NCBI RefSeq assembly: GCF_034931125.1
Contig: NZ_JAYGHM010000029.1
Coordinates: 30,956-94,955, forward strand
DNA: 64,000 nucleotides
Reading direction: 5' to 3'
Source of the DNA: Rivularia sp034931125
Lineage (GTDB): Bacteria; Cyanobacteriota; Cyanobacteriia; Cyanobacteriales; Nostocaceae
The notes below the pieces were generated by a model. The model had not been told where the DNA came from and ran no database searches. It saw only the letters and a list, made by a program, of their open reading frames with translations. The position numbers were made by a program, and so were the translations under genes. Shown in pieces: positions 44,691 through 53,776 of this stretch. Position 1 is the first letter of the stretch. Every line of letters begins with the position of its first letter.

Positions 44691-45692
44691 TTAAACTTTG
44701 ACTTTTGACCTTTGACCTTTGACCTTTGAATTGCTTTCTCGCGCTTCCAAGCCTAGCAGGTTCAACATTTCTTTATCAGCATCGTATCCGGGACAAGGTG
44801 TGGTAACGGTTAACATCTTTCCGTCGTCGCTGGAAAATATGGAGTTAGCACCTGCCATAAAGCACATTGCTTGTTCCATTTGAGAAAGTCTCGATCTACC
44901 CGCACTTAAACGAACGTCGGAACTTGGCATTACAATACGGGCTGTAGCGATCATCCTTACTACTTCCCAAATGGGGACATCGGGCTGATTTTCTAATGGT
45001 GTACCTTCAACTTGAGAAAGGATGTTGATGGGTACGGATTCTGGATGGGGTTGTAGGTTCGATAAGGTGCATAACATGGAAACTCGATCGCCAACACTTT
45101 CCCCTAGACCAAGAATACCGCCGGAACATACGGTTACGTTTGTTTTACGAACATTGTCGATCGTATTAAGGCGATCGCCATAGGTTCGAGTGGTAATAAT
45201 TGTGCTGTAATAATCTTGGGAAGTATCGAGGTTGTGGTTATAAGCGTAAAGTCCCGCATCCTCCAAACGCTTTGCCTGTGACTCGTTGAGCATTCCTAAA
45301 GTGCAGCATACTTCTAAATCTAATGCTGTAACTTCTTTTACCATTTCTAAAACTTGCTCGAATTGCGAATTATCTCGTACTTCGCGCCAAGCAGCCCCCA
45401 TACAAACCCGACTAACACCGCTTTGTTTAGCTTGCTTTGCGATATCAACTACTGTTTGTTTATCTAAGAGAGATTCCGGCTTTACTTCTGTTTTGTAACG
45501 GGAAGATTGAGCGCAGTAACTACAATCTTCTGGACAAGCGCCGGTTTTAATTGATACCAATTTACAAACCTGTATCTTTCTCGAATCATGATACTGACGA
45601 TGTATGCTAGCTGCTTGATAGATTAGCTCTAGCAAAGGAGTATCATATATTGCACGTATTTCTGTTTCCTGCCAATCGTAGCGTATTTCCAC
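44691..45692 (-). CDS. bioB: Biotin synthase
   Basis: The enzyme (about 333 aa from the GTG at 45692) is a radical-SAM protein. ACPEDCSYCAQSSRYKT (CxxxCxxC) binds the [4Fe-4S] cluster, GLGESVGDRVSMLCTLSNL and SVPINILSQVEGTPLE follow, and RIVMPSSDVRLSAGRSRLSQ near the end holds the [2Fe-2S] arginine ligand. It inserts sulfur into dethiobiotin. A GTG start with AAAGGA upstream gives the usual VEIRYDWQ beginning; an ATG at 45722 would add ten residues. The C-terminal tail SKVKGQRSKVKV is translated from an AAAGGTC heptamer repeat. Confidence 0.95.
   Translation of the reverse strand: MEIRYDWQETEIRAIYDTPLLELIYQAASIHRQYHDSRKIQVCKLVSIKTGACPEDCSYCAQSSRYKTEVKPESLLDKQTVVDIAKQAKQSGVSRVCMGAAWREVRDNSQFEQVLEMVKEVTALDLEVCCTLGMLNESQAKRLEDAGLYAYNHNLDTSQDYYSTIITTRTYGDRLNTIDNVRKTNVTVCSGGILGLGESVGDRVSMLCTLSNLQPHPESVPINILSQVEGTPLENQPDVPIWEVVRMIATARIVMPSSDVRLSAGRSRLSQMEQAMCFMAGANSIFSSDDGKMLTVTTPCPGYDADKEMLNLLGLEARESNSKVKGQRSKVKV
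44697..44730. repeat. AAAGGTC heptamer tandem repeat inside the bioB 3' end
   Basis: About four copies of TTTGACC (minus strand GGTCAAA) encode the last dozen codons of bioB. The same heptamer occurs at 38125. Confidence 0.85.
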
Positions 45693-45784
45693 AGAGTAAA
45701 TTATCCTTTTTACAATTATCAATTATTATTAGGCACTTTAGATTTAAAGAGTTAAGAGTTAGGAACACCAGCTTTATTAATCAT

Positions 45785-45915
45785 AGGACTTACGCAGCTG
45801 GCATATTTTTTTTGTAGGGTGCTAGTACACAGACTAATTATCAACCTAGTAATAAGACGGTGAGTGTACGGCACCATCCGAGTTTTGTGACATTTGCGGC
45901 CATTCCTGAATCAGT
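45785..45915. repeat. MITE-like dispersed repeat, family 1 (copy A)
   Basis: This copy starts AGGACTTACGCAGCTGGC and contains GTAGGGTGCTAGTACACAG, AATAAGACGGTGAGTG and CACCATCCGAGTTTTGTGAC, ending near GCGGCCATTCCTG. It matches the copy at 53349-53748 except where that copy carries insertions. A TTTATC hexamer array follows at 45955-45978. The region is non-coding, upstream of the pentapeptide gene. Confidence 0.75.
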
Positions 45916-46125
45916 GTCATCCATTTAATCCGTGTTTGAAGTTAATAATTATTTTTATCTTTATCTTTATCTTTATCTCCTTGTCTCTCATTTCCTCCTT
46001 TACTTTGATAATTAATAATTCATCCTACTTTTTTTCTAAAAATCCTCTGGTACATTATGTAGGGTAAGCATTTGCCTAAACATAAAAGTAAACTAGGCTA
46101 CATTTATTTGTATTTTATCAAATTT

Positions 46126-46854
46126 ATGAATTCACAATCTCAGGAAATCATCAAATTAGATGAAGTTTATAGTACAACGAAATCTACTCAACTGGGTGGT
46201 TATTTTTTCCGTAAGGTAGAAAATCTCAAATCAAACTTTAATTCGACTGATATCGCTAAAAAAACTTATATTTATTTGATTTTATTGGTAACATCTGCTG
46301 TTGTATTTTTATTTTTTACAATTAGTATTTTTCTGCATGGATTTGATAAACCAGCATATCAGTTAAATCCAGCACAAAGTAATGTAGCTATAACTACCAA
46401 TATTCATCGTCAAGAGGTGCTATCGGATTATCTGAAAACGATGACAGCAATAATTTTAAAAGAAAATCCCCAGGAAATTAGAAAAAAAGCGGCTACTTTT
46501 CGAGCGATAACTCAAGCGACTTTAGAAGAAATTGACCCTATACGTAAGCGTTTTGTCATCATGTTTTTAGAAGATACACAATTGCTCAAAATATCGACAC
46601 AAAAACAAGTATCGTTATTGATGGGTGTAAATTTAGCCGGAGTCAATCTACAGGGAATAAATTTCCGGTTCAACAATCTGCAAGGTGTTAATTTAGAAAA
46701 AGCTGATTTGCGTGGTGCCGATTTACGTAAAGCTAAATTAAGCAACGCTAAGCTAACTAATTCTTGTTATAACAATTACACTTTATTTGATAAAAACTTC
46801 GATCCGGTTGCGGCAGGTATGAAAGAAGTGGCACAATCTCAAGTATGTTTTTAA
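46126..46854 (+). CDS. Membrane-anchored pentapeptide-repeat protein
   Basis: The 242-aa protein has an N-terminal polar part, one membrane helix (TYIYLILLVTSAVVFLFFTI, about residues 48-67) and a helical middle segment. The end has about eight pentapeptide repeats of the A(D/N)Lxx type, VNLAGVNLQGINFRFNNLQG then VNLEKADLRGADLRKAKLSN, forming a right-handed beta-helix. The function of such proteins is unknown; they are abundant in cyanobacteria. The start at 46126 is preferred because the upstream TTG-initiated extension (46072) is unlike the family. Confidence 0.82.
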   Translation: MNSQSQEIIKLDEVYSTTKSTQLGGYFFRKVENLKSNFNSTDIAKKTYIYLILLVTSAVVFLFFTISIFLHGFDKPAYQLNPAQSNVAITTNIHRQEVLSDYLKTMTAIILKENPQEIRKKAATFRAITQATLEEIDPIRKRFVIMFLEDTQLLKISTQKQVSLLMGVNLAGVNLQGINFRFNNLQGVNLEKADLRGADLRKAKLSNAKLTNSCYNNYTLFDKNFDPVAAGMKEVAQSQVCF

Positions 46855-46897
46855 TAAAAATTATTTTGCTTTAGTCATAAGTTCTGAGAATAAAGTG

Positions 46898-47458
46898 ATG
46901 GAATTGCATCCGTACATAGTAACTAAACGCCTATTATTACGATTGGCTAGTCAGGAAGATGTACCAGCTATTATCAAATATTACGCTGAGAATAAAACTT
47001 ATCTTACTCCTTTCTATCCTGTATGGTCGGAATCTTTTTTTTCAGAAAAATATTGGGAGAACGAAGTCGAAATAGCGATCGCCGAATTTGTGCAAGGACA
47101 GTCATTAAGACTGCTGATTTTTAATCAAAGTGAGTCTACAATAATTGGAACTATTAATTTTCGCAATTTCATCCGGGGTGTTGCACAATTTTGTACCGTA
47201 GGTTACAGTTTGGCAGAAAAAGCACAAGGTCAGGGTTATATGACAGAAGCCCTACAAGCTAGTATTGATTATGTATTTGAACAGTTAAAAATGCACCGAA
47301 TCATGGCAAATTATATGCCTCACAATCAACGTAGCGGTAATTTGCTCAAGAGGTTAGGATTTGTGGTTGAAGGTTATGCTAGAGACTATTTATTAATTAA
47401 CGGTCAATGGCAAGACCATATTTTGACAAGTTTGATTAATCCTCAATGGGAAGCTTAA
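46898..47458 (+). CDS. GNAT-family N-acetyltransferase (RimJ/RimL type)
   Basis: The 186-aa acetyltransferase begins HPYIVTKRLLLRLASQEDVP and has the acetyl-CoA-binding GYSLAEKAQGQGYMTEALQA (the V/I-x-x-x-x-Q/R-GxG/A motif), followed by NQRSGNLLKRLGFVVEGYAR. These match the RimJ/RimL group that acetylates ribosomal or other N-termini. The start is ATG at 46898 (GTG at 46895 directly precedes it). The substrate is not determinable. Confidence 0.9.
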   Translation: MELHPYIVTKRLLLRLASQEDVPAIIKYYAENKTYLTPFYPVWSESFFSEKYWENEVEIAIAEFVQGQSLRLLIFNQSESTIIGTINFRNFIRGVAQFCTVGYSLAEKAQGQGYMTEALQASIDYVFEQLKMHRIMANYMPHNQRSGNLLKRLGFVVEGYARDYLLINGQWQDHILTSLINPQWEA

Positions 47459-47553
47459 AAATCTGAGATTTCAGTTAGAAAATGCTGACAAATCTAAAAT
47501 TATAAATTCAAAATTCAGTTCTAAAATCTAAAATTATTTAAGAGGTTTTCTCA

Positions 47554-47955
47554 ATGTTTAGTAAATCCACAAAGCGTTTTTCCGTTTTTTTGAGTGCTGC
47601 AATTATCAGCATATCCTTAACTGGAGTTTCTGCGAAAAAAGCCGAAGCATTAATACCTAGATATATTTTGATTCCGCTGACAATACAAGCGACAGGATAC
47701 GCATTACCACGTATTTATAAAAAACTCACTCCGCAACAGCGCAAAGAAGTAGATGCGATTCAAAGCGAAGCATTTACACAAATTAGTAATGTATTAACCA
47801 AAGTGCAGCGCACTCAAGTTATGCAATCCTTAAAAACGCCCCAAGGAAGAAAAAAAATACTTCAATCGATGAAATTAACACCTAAGCAAAAAGCTCGCAT
47901 TCAGTCAATAGTTAAAACTTCGCGTCAGAAAATGAATGCGATTGTTGGTAATTAA
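47554..47955 (+). CDS. Secreted helical protein of unknown function
   Basis: The 133-aa precursor has a clear signal peptide (KRFSVFLSAAIISISLTGVS, likely cleavage near AEA at about 32). The mature part is short, basic and helical: LTPQQRKEVDAIQSEAFTQI, then TPKQKARIQSIVKTSRQKMN. The QQRKEV and PKQKARIQ segments resemble the Spy/CpxP-type LTxxQ repeat pattern, so a periplasmic chaperone-like role is possible but unproved. A ribosome site AAGAGG lies about 8 nt upstream of the ATG. Confidence 0.72.
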   Translation: MFSKSTKRFSVFLSAAIISISLTGVSAKKAEALIPRYILIPLTIQATGYALPRIYKKLTPQQRKEVDAIQSEAFTQISNVLTKVQRTQVMQSLKTPQGRKKILQSMKLTPKQKARIQSIVKTSRQKMNAIVGN

Positions 47956-48020
47956 TAGGTTAAATTCTTTAACTTATACTAATCATGTTGTAATCTTACA
48001 TCAACATTGTGGATAAATTT

Positions 48021-48260
48021 TTAACTGGTTCCCAGCCGGAGGCTGGGAACCCATGACAGTCGGCTCTGCCGACCGTCAAAAGCCAACACAAAAACTGTAT
48101 GAACTTTTAGCCCAAAAAAACTACAGAGTCAACAGCCTAGGCTCTGCCTCTTAATATACTTGAGGCGGAGCCTCACACACAGGAGTTCCCAGTCGGAGAC
48201 TGGGAACTAGTTAAATCAACACCTTAGTCACACACCCTACAAGAAAAAAATCATAGTTAT
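48021..48260. repeat. Composite repeat region (GTTCCCAG, GGCTCTGCC and MITE-2 ends)
   Basis: It contains GGTTCCCAGCCGGAGGCTGG, AGAGTCAACAGCCTAGGCTC, GGCTCTGCCTCTTAATATAC and GTTCCCAGTCGGAGACTGGG. Its right border, AACACCTTAGTCACACACCC, resembles that of the nested element at 53481-53701. The shared block near 48140-48213 matches 53567-53642. It lies upstream of the SelO-like gene. Confidence 0.7.
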
Positions 48261-48289
48261 TTGTACACCTAACCCAACCTATATTAATT

Positions 48290-48335
48290 CCTAACTCCTA
48301 ACTCCTAACTCTTAACTCTCAACTCTTAACTCTTA
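48290..48335. repeat. CTAACTC heptamer tandem repeat
   Basis: About six degenerate copies of CTAACTC/TTAACTC run up to 48335, ending 38 bp before the SelO-like start. It is non-coding. Confidence 0.75.
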
Positions 48336-48373
48336 TCCCCCCACTCCCCCCTCTCAGATGTACTATTAAAAGT

Positions 48374-49831
48374 ATGGCAAACTTACCCATACTGGTAATG
48401 CAAACGGCTGAAACTACCAATCCCCTACTCAATCTCAATTACGAACCGGCATTTGAATCTTTAGGTTCGGACTACTTTGATGAAGTCATAACAGAAGAAT
48501 TCTCCCTTCATAAACTGCGCTTTCGTAATGATGCACTGCTTCCGCTGCTAGGATTGAACCCCCAGCAGGTGAGTGACGAAGATTTTATTCAAGCCTTTGG
48601 TAAATTTGAGCAACGCAAACCGCTACTCGCAATGCGTTACCACGGCTATCAATTTGGTGAATATAACCCAAGATTGGGGGATGGAAGAGGTTTCCTTTAT
48701 GGACAAGTGCGCGGTTGCGATCGCGAACTTTATGATTTTGGTACGAAGGGTTCCGGTAGAACACCTTATTCCCGTGGTGGGGATGGAATGCTTACTCTCA
48801 AAGGTGGAATGCGGGAAGTATTAGCGGGGGAAATGCTGCAACGTATGGGTGTACGCACCTCCCGCTGTCTGAGTTTAATTGAAACGGGGATGCAGTTGTG
48901 GCGCGGTGATGAACCTTCCCCGACTCGTTCCTGTGTAATGGTCAGGATGAACCGTTCCCATATTCGTTTCGGAACTTTTGAACGTTTAAATTATTTAAAA
49001 CGTCCAGATTTAACGAAAAAACTTTTAGATCATGTAATCGAATATTATTATTCGCATTTGGTTAACGAACCAGAAAAATATGCTTTATTTTATGCCGAAT
49101 TAGTCGAAAGAGTTGCAAAATTAGCTGCACAATGGATGGCTGCTGGTTTCTGTCATGCGGTGTTAAATACCGACAATATGTCGATTACTGGGGAAAGTTT
49201 TGATTACGGACCTTATGCATTTATTCCTAGTTACGACCCGCATTTTACCGCCGCATATTTTGACCATTATAGTCGTTATTCTTATATCCACCAGCCAGAT
49301 ATTTGTATGTGGAACTTGGAAATGCTCCAAGAAGCATTAAAGGCTGTAATTGATAAGTCTGACATGGATGCTGGGTTGATCACATTTGGCAAACATTTTT
49401 TAGGCAATTACCGCTTATTAATGTTGAAAAAATTAGGATTCGATCAAGAATTACCAAAATCGGACATTGACGAACTATTAAAAGCAACAATTGATTTTCT
49501 CAAACATTATCCTATCAGCTACCATCACTTTTACGCCGACATCGCTGCAACTTTTTCTCCTAAATGGCAAGATGATGCCAGTTATATTTTAGAAGGTTCC
49601 GAGATCAAGCAATCTTTGGGTTCATCGGAATTATTCTTTAATTGGGCGGGAATTTATCACAGAATATTGAATACTATGGCAACTGATAAAATGGAAAATA
49701 TTGCCAAAACATTAAAGCAGTATAATCCTCAAACTGTAATTTTAAGACCTGTAATTGAATCAGTTTGGGAATCAATTGATCGAGAAGACGATTGGCAACC
49801 TTTTAATGATTTACTTAAAGAGATTCAGTAA
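48374..49831 (+). CDS. selO: SelO/YdiU (UPF0061) protein AMPylase-like
   Basis: The 485-aa protein has the pseudokinase-fold motifs of SelO/YdiU: PRLGDGRGFLYGQVRG, then ELYDFGTKGSGRTPYSRGGD, GMRVLAGEMLQRMG-like and the VLNTDNMSITGESFDYGPYA segment. The family transfers AMP from ATP to protein Ser/Thr/Tyr in oxidative stress and lacks ordinary kinase activity. The C-terminal Cys/selenocysteine found in some members is absent. Start ATG at 48374; a second Met at residue 10 (MQTAETTNPL) is an alternative. Downstream lies glycerate kinase on the other strand. Confidence 0.92.
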   Translation: MANLPILVMQTAETTNPLLNLNYEPAFESLGSDYFDEVITEEFSLHKLRFRNDALLPLLGLNPQQVSDEDFIQAFGKFEQRKPLLAMRYHGYQFGEYNPRLGDGRGFLYGQVRGCDRELYDFGTKGSGRTPYSRGGDGMLTLKGGMREVLAGEMLQRMGVRTSRCLSLIETGMQLWRGDEPSPTRSCVMVRMNRSHIRFGTFERLNYLKRPDLTKKLLDHVIEYYYSHLVNEPEKYALFYAELVERVAKLAAQWMAAGFCHAVLNTDNMSITGESFDYGPYAFIPSYDPHFTAAYFDHYSRYSYIHQPDICMWNLEMLQEALKAVIDKSDMDAGLITFGKHFLGNYRLLMLKKLGFDQELPKSDIDELLKATIDFLKHYPISYHHFYADIAATFSPKWQDDASYILEGSEIKQSLGSSELFFNWAGIYHRILNTMATDKMENIAKTLKQYNPQTVILRPVIESVWESIDREDDWQPFNDLLKEIQ

Positions 49832-49871
49832 TAGGTAATTGGGCATGGGGCATTGGGTAATTCCTAACTCT

Positions 49872-50900
49872 CTAATTCGGTTGATAAACTTTTCCAAAAC
49901 TGCGATCGCGATTAATTTCAATTACTAAATCAACTGATGGAGATTTTAATTCTATTAATGGCTTGATGAATAATTCCGGGTGCAGTGCTTTCCAAAAGTA
50001 ATTGACAAATTCTTCAATTCGTAAGTCGGTCATTCCAGGTTTACCGCTAGCTTTCATCTGATGTTCGGCTTGTTTGCGCCATTCTAAGGAAAGACGGTAA
50101 TCTATAGGATATAGCACAATTAAACTATCTAACCGTTGCCACAAAGGTAAGTAATCGTGCAGTTTATCGTTGATATCGCTCGCAAATGCTTTGTCTGCTG
50201 CCGTAATAATCGGTAGCGGCGGAGTAGCAAATACTGCTGAATTAATTGGCTTTGTACCTACAAACCAACCTTCAAATAATACGATATCAATATTGGATAC
50301 TGTTTCGGGTAAAGTGCGATCGCCATTTCCAGAATGTAGCGATTTATCGAAGCGAGGAACTGTTACGGTAGTTTGTCGCTGAAGAATATTATCTAAAAGA
50401 TTTAAACCCAAATCAATATCATGGGTTCCCGGTGGTCCCCGCCAAATTAAACGAGGGTCTTGTTGTTGTAAAATTAAACGTGCTTGATAAGTTTTGTATA
50501 AATCATCCAAAGACAAACTTAAAACACGGTATTCTAAGTGTGACAAAATCAATTTGACAATTTTACAAGTTGTAGTTTTCCCGGTTCCTTGTCCTCCTAA
50601 AATTCCCTGAATAAAAGGACGCTTAGTTGCTTGATATTGGGATGCAATTTGCATTGCCAAAGGTAGCCACAAATCCCACAATGTTGGTAACATGGCGTTT
50701 GGTTGCATTTGTAAATTGCTTTGACATAATTGCTTAAAAGCGGGATAAATAGATTTGAGTAAATCCCAGCGTTTGTGTATGGTTTCCGTAGTATTTTCGG
50801 GTGTAATACCAAAAGCTTTTGCTCGCAATTTATCTTGAAGCGCTTCTGAGATTAAATTTTGATGAGGGGTTTCGTTTTCTATTAATTGTTCCGTAAGCAT
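49872..50900 (-). CDS. glyK: Glycerate 3-kinase (plant/cyanobacterial type)
   Basis: The 342-aa enzyme has the P-loop GILGGQGTGKTTTCKIVK (about 104-121), LFEGWFVGTKPI and a C-terminal GMTDLRIEEFVNYFWKALHP typical of the plant-type glycerate kinase that closes the photorespiratory cycle by phosphorylating glycerate to 3-phosphoglycerate. The HDIDLGLNLLDNIL segment is shared with uridine-kinase relatives. Length is normal for cyanobacterial forms. The 506-bp spacer upstream contains a dispersed repeat. Other photorespiratory genes are not adjacent. Confidence 0.88.
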   Translation of the reverse strand: MLTEQLIENETPHQNLISEALQDKLRAKAFGITPENTTETIHKRWDLLKSIYPAFKQLCQSNLQMQPNAMLPTLWDLWLPLAMQIASQYQATKRPFIQGILGGQGTGKTTTCKIVKLILSHLEYRVLSLSLDDLYKTYQARLILQQQDPRLIWRGPPGTHDIDLGLNLLDNILQRQTTVTVPRFDKSLHSGNGDRTLPETVSNIDIVLFEGWFVGTKPINSAVFATPPLPIITAADKAFASDINDKLHDYLPLWQRLDSLIVLYPIDYRLSLEWRKQAEHQMKASGKPGMTDLRIEEFVNYFWKALHPELFIKPLIELKSPSVDLVIEINRDRSFGKVYQPN

Positions 50901-50952
50901 TTTAATTGGACATGGGGAATTGGGGATTGGGCATTGAAAAAATATATTTTAT

Positions 50953-51052
50953 AATAGGTTGGTGCGCCAAAACACCCGCAGCCTAGAAGGCTAATATTAC
51001 AAAGCCTACCTGCGTAGGCTGGATTAAGCGCATCTTTATACCGAAACGGTAT
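50953..51052. repeat. Dispersed repeat family 3 (second copy, inverted)
   Basis: The reverse complement starts ATACCGTTTCGGTAT and has CAGCCTACGCAGGTAGGCTT, matching the element at 16494-16609. It lies in the 506-bp spacer upstream of the Ser/Thr kinase, which otherwise holds no gene. A second hairpin, CCGCCCATCTAAGAAGATGG near 51332, precedes the kinase gene and resembles the ends of IS200/IS605 elements. Confidence 0.65.
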
Positions 51053-51406
51053 AACTCTTAACTCTTAATTTTAGTGGAAAATCGGTTACAGAAAATACTC
51101 AAAGCTGCAAATACCGCTTAATAAAAATAAACATTTAGTGTATTCTGTTTAGCTTAAAGTAAGTCAGTTAAATTAGAATAATTACTAACTATGTACCTAA
51201 TATTTGAGCATCGCGAATCAATCAAAGCTTAATCAACTTGCTACCATAAATCCAGTTTATAAATTATAATTCTTATAAAAATAGGATCTAAAAAGGCTAA
51301 GTGCTAACTCAATAACAGACTATGAACTACCCCGCCCATCTAAGAAGATGGACGAGGAATAGTAACACTTCGCTTTCGACAGTTGCTTCAATTCCCTAAT
51401 ACTAAT

Positions 51407-53314
51407 ATGCAAATTTGTCAAAATTCCAATTGTTCAAATCCTTTTAACTCTTATGGTAATAAATTTTGTGTCACTTGTGGTTCGAGTAGTTTGGATAGAG
51501 TTTTTAAAAATCGATATACTATCCAGAGACAATTAGGTGAAGGTGGTTTTGGTAAGACTTATGAAGCAAAAGATGCGGATAGATTGGATGCAACTTGCGT
51601 AATTAAGCAATTTCGACCGCAACTACAAGGTACTGCTGCTTTTGGTAAAGCAACAGAAATGTTTCGGGAAGAGGCTAAACGTTTATTTGAATTGGGAGAA
51701 AATCATAATCAAATTCCCCGTTTGATTGCCTATTTTGAACAGGGAAATAATTTATATTTAGTACAAGAATTTATTGCCGGGGAAACTTTATTAGAAGAGT
51801 TACAGCGACATTTATTTTCAGAAGCAGAAATTCGAGAACTGTTAGCAGATTTATTACCAGTATTGCAATTTGTTCACGAACATAATGTGATTCATCGCGA
51901 TATCAAACCAGAAAATATTATCCGCCGTCATACCGATAAAAAACTAGTTTTGATTGATTTTGGTGGTGCGAAACAAATAACGCAAACTAGTTTAGCAAGA
52001 CAGGGAACGGGAATTTATACTATTGGTTATGCACCTTTGGAACAAATGCAGGGATATGCTTGTGAAGCTAGCGATTTATATGCTTTGGGTGCAACTTGTG
52101 CGCGGTTGATGACTGGTTGTTTGCCTTCACAAGATACTTACGGTAATCTTTTTGATAGTCTTTATGATGTTAGAAATGCCTCCTGGTTATGGCGAGAACA
52201 TTTGCAGGAAAAAGAAATAAAAATTAGCGATAATTTAGGGAAAATTCTTGATAAGTTACTTAAACATTTAGCTAATGATAGATATCAATCGGCATCAGAA
52301 GTTTTGCAGGCTTTAAATAACAGCGCTGTATCTAACGGTTCAGTAGAGAAGACGACCATATCTAGCGTTCCTACGACGATTATTTCTGCACAACCAACTT
52401 CTATTCCTCAGCAACCTACACCTCAATCACACAGCCTGGAAAATGCATCTTTATCTTACGTTTTAAACGGTCATAAAAACGTTATACGTTCAATAATATT
52501 TAGTAGTGATTCTCAAACTCTTTTTAGTGGTGCTAACGATAAAACTATCAGGATTTGGAATCTACAAAACAGAAGTTTGCAAAGTCATTTATCTGAACCT
52601 GGAGAATGGATTGTACTAGCAAGAACGCTCGATGGAAAAACTTTAGCTAGCGGTAGCAGCGATAAAACTATTAAAATTTGGAATCTTGAAACTGGACGCA
52701 AACAAAATGTCATTAAAGCGCATTCCGATTTAATTAATTCATTAAGTATCAATCAAGAAGAAAATTTACTTGTTAGCTGTAGCCGAGATAAAACTATTAA
52801 AATATGGCAACTTGATGACGGTAAATTAATAAAAACTCTTTCTGAAAATGCAGGTTTTGTTTATACAGCGAAAATCAGTCCCGATGGAAAGTTTATTGCT
52901 AGCGGTGGTAGCGATAAAGTTATCAAAATCTGGCAATTAGATACCGGATTGTTACAAAAATTGTCAGGAAGTCCGGGCTTTGTTCGGGCGATCGCCATAA
53001 GTTCTTCTCTACAAATACTTGCTAGTGGTGGCTTTGGTACAGTAATAAATTTGTGGAATTTACGTACTGGACAAATTCAGCAGCGTTTAGAAGGACACAA
53101 TGGAATGATTCAAACACTTGCTATTTCTCCAAATGGAGAAACTTTAATCAGCGGTAGTGACGATCGCACTATAAAAATTTGGAGTTTACGAACTGGAGAA
53201 CTTATTAAAACTCTTAGTGGTCATAATGGCAGAATATTTTCCATTGCTATAAGTCCAGATGCAAAGACGATCGCAAGTGCGGGTGAGGATAAAACTATCA
53301 GGATTTATCAGTAG
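51407..53314 (+). CDS. Serine/threonine protein kinase with WD40 propeller
   Basis: The 635-aa protein starts with a small cysteine motif (CQNSNCSNPFNSYGNKFCVT, four Cys at 4, 9, 21 and 24, a possible zinc finger). A eukaryotic-type kinase follows: GEGGFGKTY (44-52), the lysine of VIKQF (67), HRDIKPENI (163-171) and DFGGAK (184-189). After a linker of about 80 aa, seven WD40 repeats ending in KTIRIWN/KTIKIWQ-type motifs form one beta-propeller. Such kinases are common in Nostocales; the propeller may bind partners or the kinase. Start at 51407; a TTG 24 bp upstream is less likely. Substrate unknown; soluble, with no membrane helix. Confidence 0.94.
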   Translation: MQICQNSNCSNPFNSYGNKFCVTCGSSSLDRVFKNRYTIQRQLGEGGFGKTYEAKDADRLDATCVIKQFRPQLQGTAAFGKATEMFREEAKRLFELGENHNQIPRLIAYFEQGNNLYLVQEFIAGETLLEELQRHLFSEAEIRELLADLLPVLQFVHEHNVIHRDIKPENIIRRHTDKKLVLIDFGGAKQITQTSLARQGTGIYTIGYAPLEQMQGYACEASDLYALGATCARLMTGCLPSQDTYGNLFDSLYDVRNASWLWREHLQEKEIKISDNLGKILDKLLKHLANDRYQSASEVLQALNNSAVSNGSVEKTTISSVPTTIISAQPTSIPQQPTPQSHSLENASLSYVLNGHKNVIRSIIFSSDSQTLFSGANDKTIRIWNLQNRSLQSHLSEPGEWIVLARTLDGKTLASGSSDKTIKIWNLETGRKQNVIKAHSDLINSLSINQEENLLVSCSRDKTIKIWQLDDGKLIKTLSENAGFVYTAKISPDGKFIASGGSDKVIKIWQLDTGLLQKLSGSPGFVRAIAISSSLQILASGGFGTVINLWNLRTGQIQQRLEGHNGMIQTLAISPNGETLISGSDDRTIKIWSLRTGELIKTLSGHNGRIFSIAISPDAKTIASAGEDKTIRIYQ

Positions 53315-53348
53315 TAACTCATCGACTAAAAGCTATAAACTATACATA

Positions 53349-53748
53349 AAATTACGCAGATGGCATATTTTTCTTGTAGGGGAGGCGGTTGAGGGGGCGT
53401 AGATAATATCCCCCTTTATTGCCGTTGCTAGTACACAGACTAATTATCAACCTAGTAATAAGACGGTGAGTGTCACGCACTAGGCTGTTGACTTTGTACC
53501 TTTTTAGGTGATGCTACTTCATACATATTTCTTGTTCCCAGGCTCCGACTGGGAACGCTTGGTGGGAGGCTCTGCCTCTTAATATACTTGATGCAGAACA
53601 TCACATACAGGAGTTACCAGCCGGAGACTGGTAACTAGTTAACTACACCACAGAAAATGTGTGAAAAAATATGGTTAATTTCCCTTAAAGTCAACAGCTT
53701 AGTCACGCACCATCCGAGTTTTGTGACACTTGCGGCCATTCCTGATAT
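53349..53748. repeat. Family-1 MITE copy B interrupted by a nested element
   Basis: The outer element spans 53349-53480 and 53711-53748. It matches the copy at 45785-45915, plus a 46-bp extra hairpin (GGGGG/CCCCC arms) near 53378-53425. An inner element occupies 53481-53701. The structure is described under the nested element. It is non-coding, in the spacer between the kinase and DUF2752 genes. Confidence 0.75.
53481..53701. mobile_element. Nested MITE-like element with 9-bp target duplication
   Basis: The 221-bp element has inverted ends TAGGCTGTTGACTTT and AAAGTCAACAGCTTA (14 of 15 positions). It is bounded by the direct repeat GTCACGCAC at 53472-53480 and 53702-53710. The interior carries GTTCCCAGGCTCCGACTGGG, GGCTCTGCCTCTTAATATAC and GGAGTTACCAGCCGGAGACT blocks related to 48140-48213. 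It is non-autonomous, with no transposase. The duplicated target and inverted ends make insertion into copy B of family 1 well supported. Confidence 0.8.
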
Positions 53749-53776
53749 ATTCATAACTCCAGTGGTCTTAACTTTT

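Noticed and set aside
51332..51365. IS200/IS605-like end hairpin before the kinase gene
   Set aside because: Only a short imperfect palindrome remains; no transposase or second end was found, so it is not called as an element.
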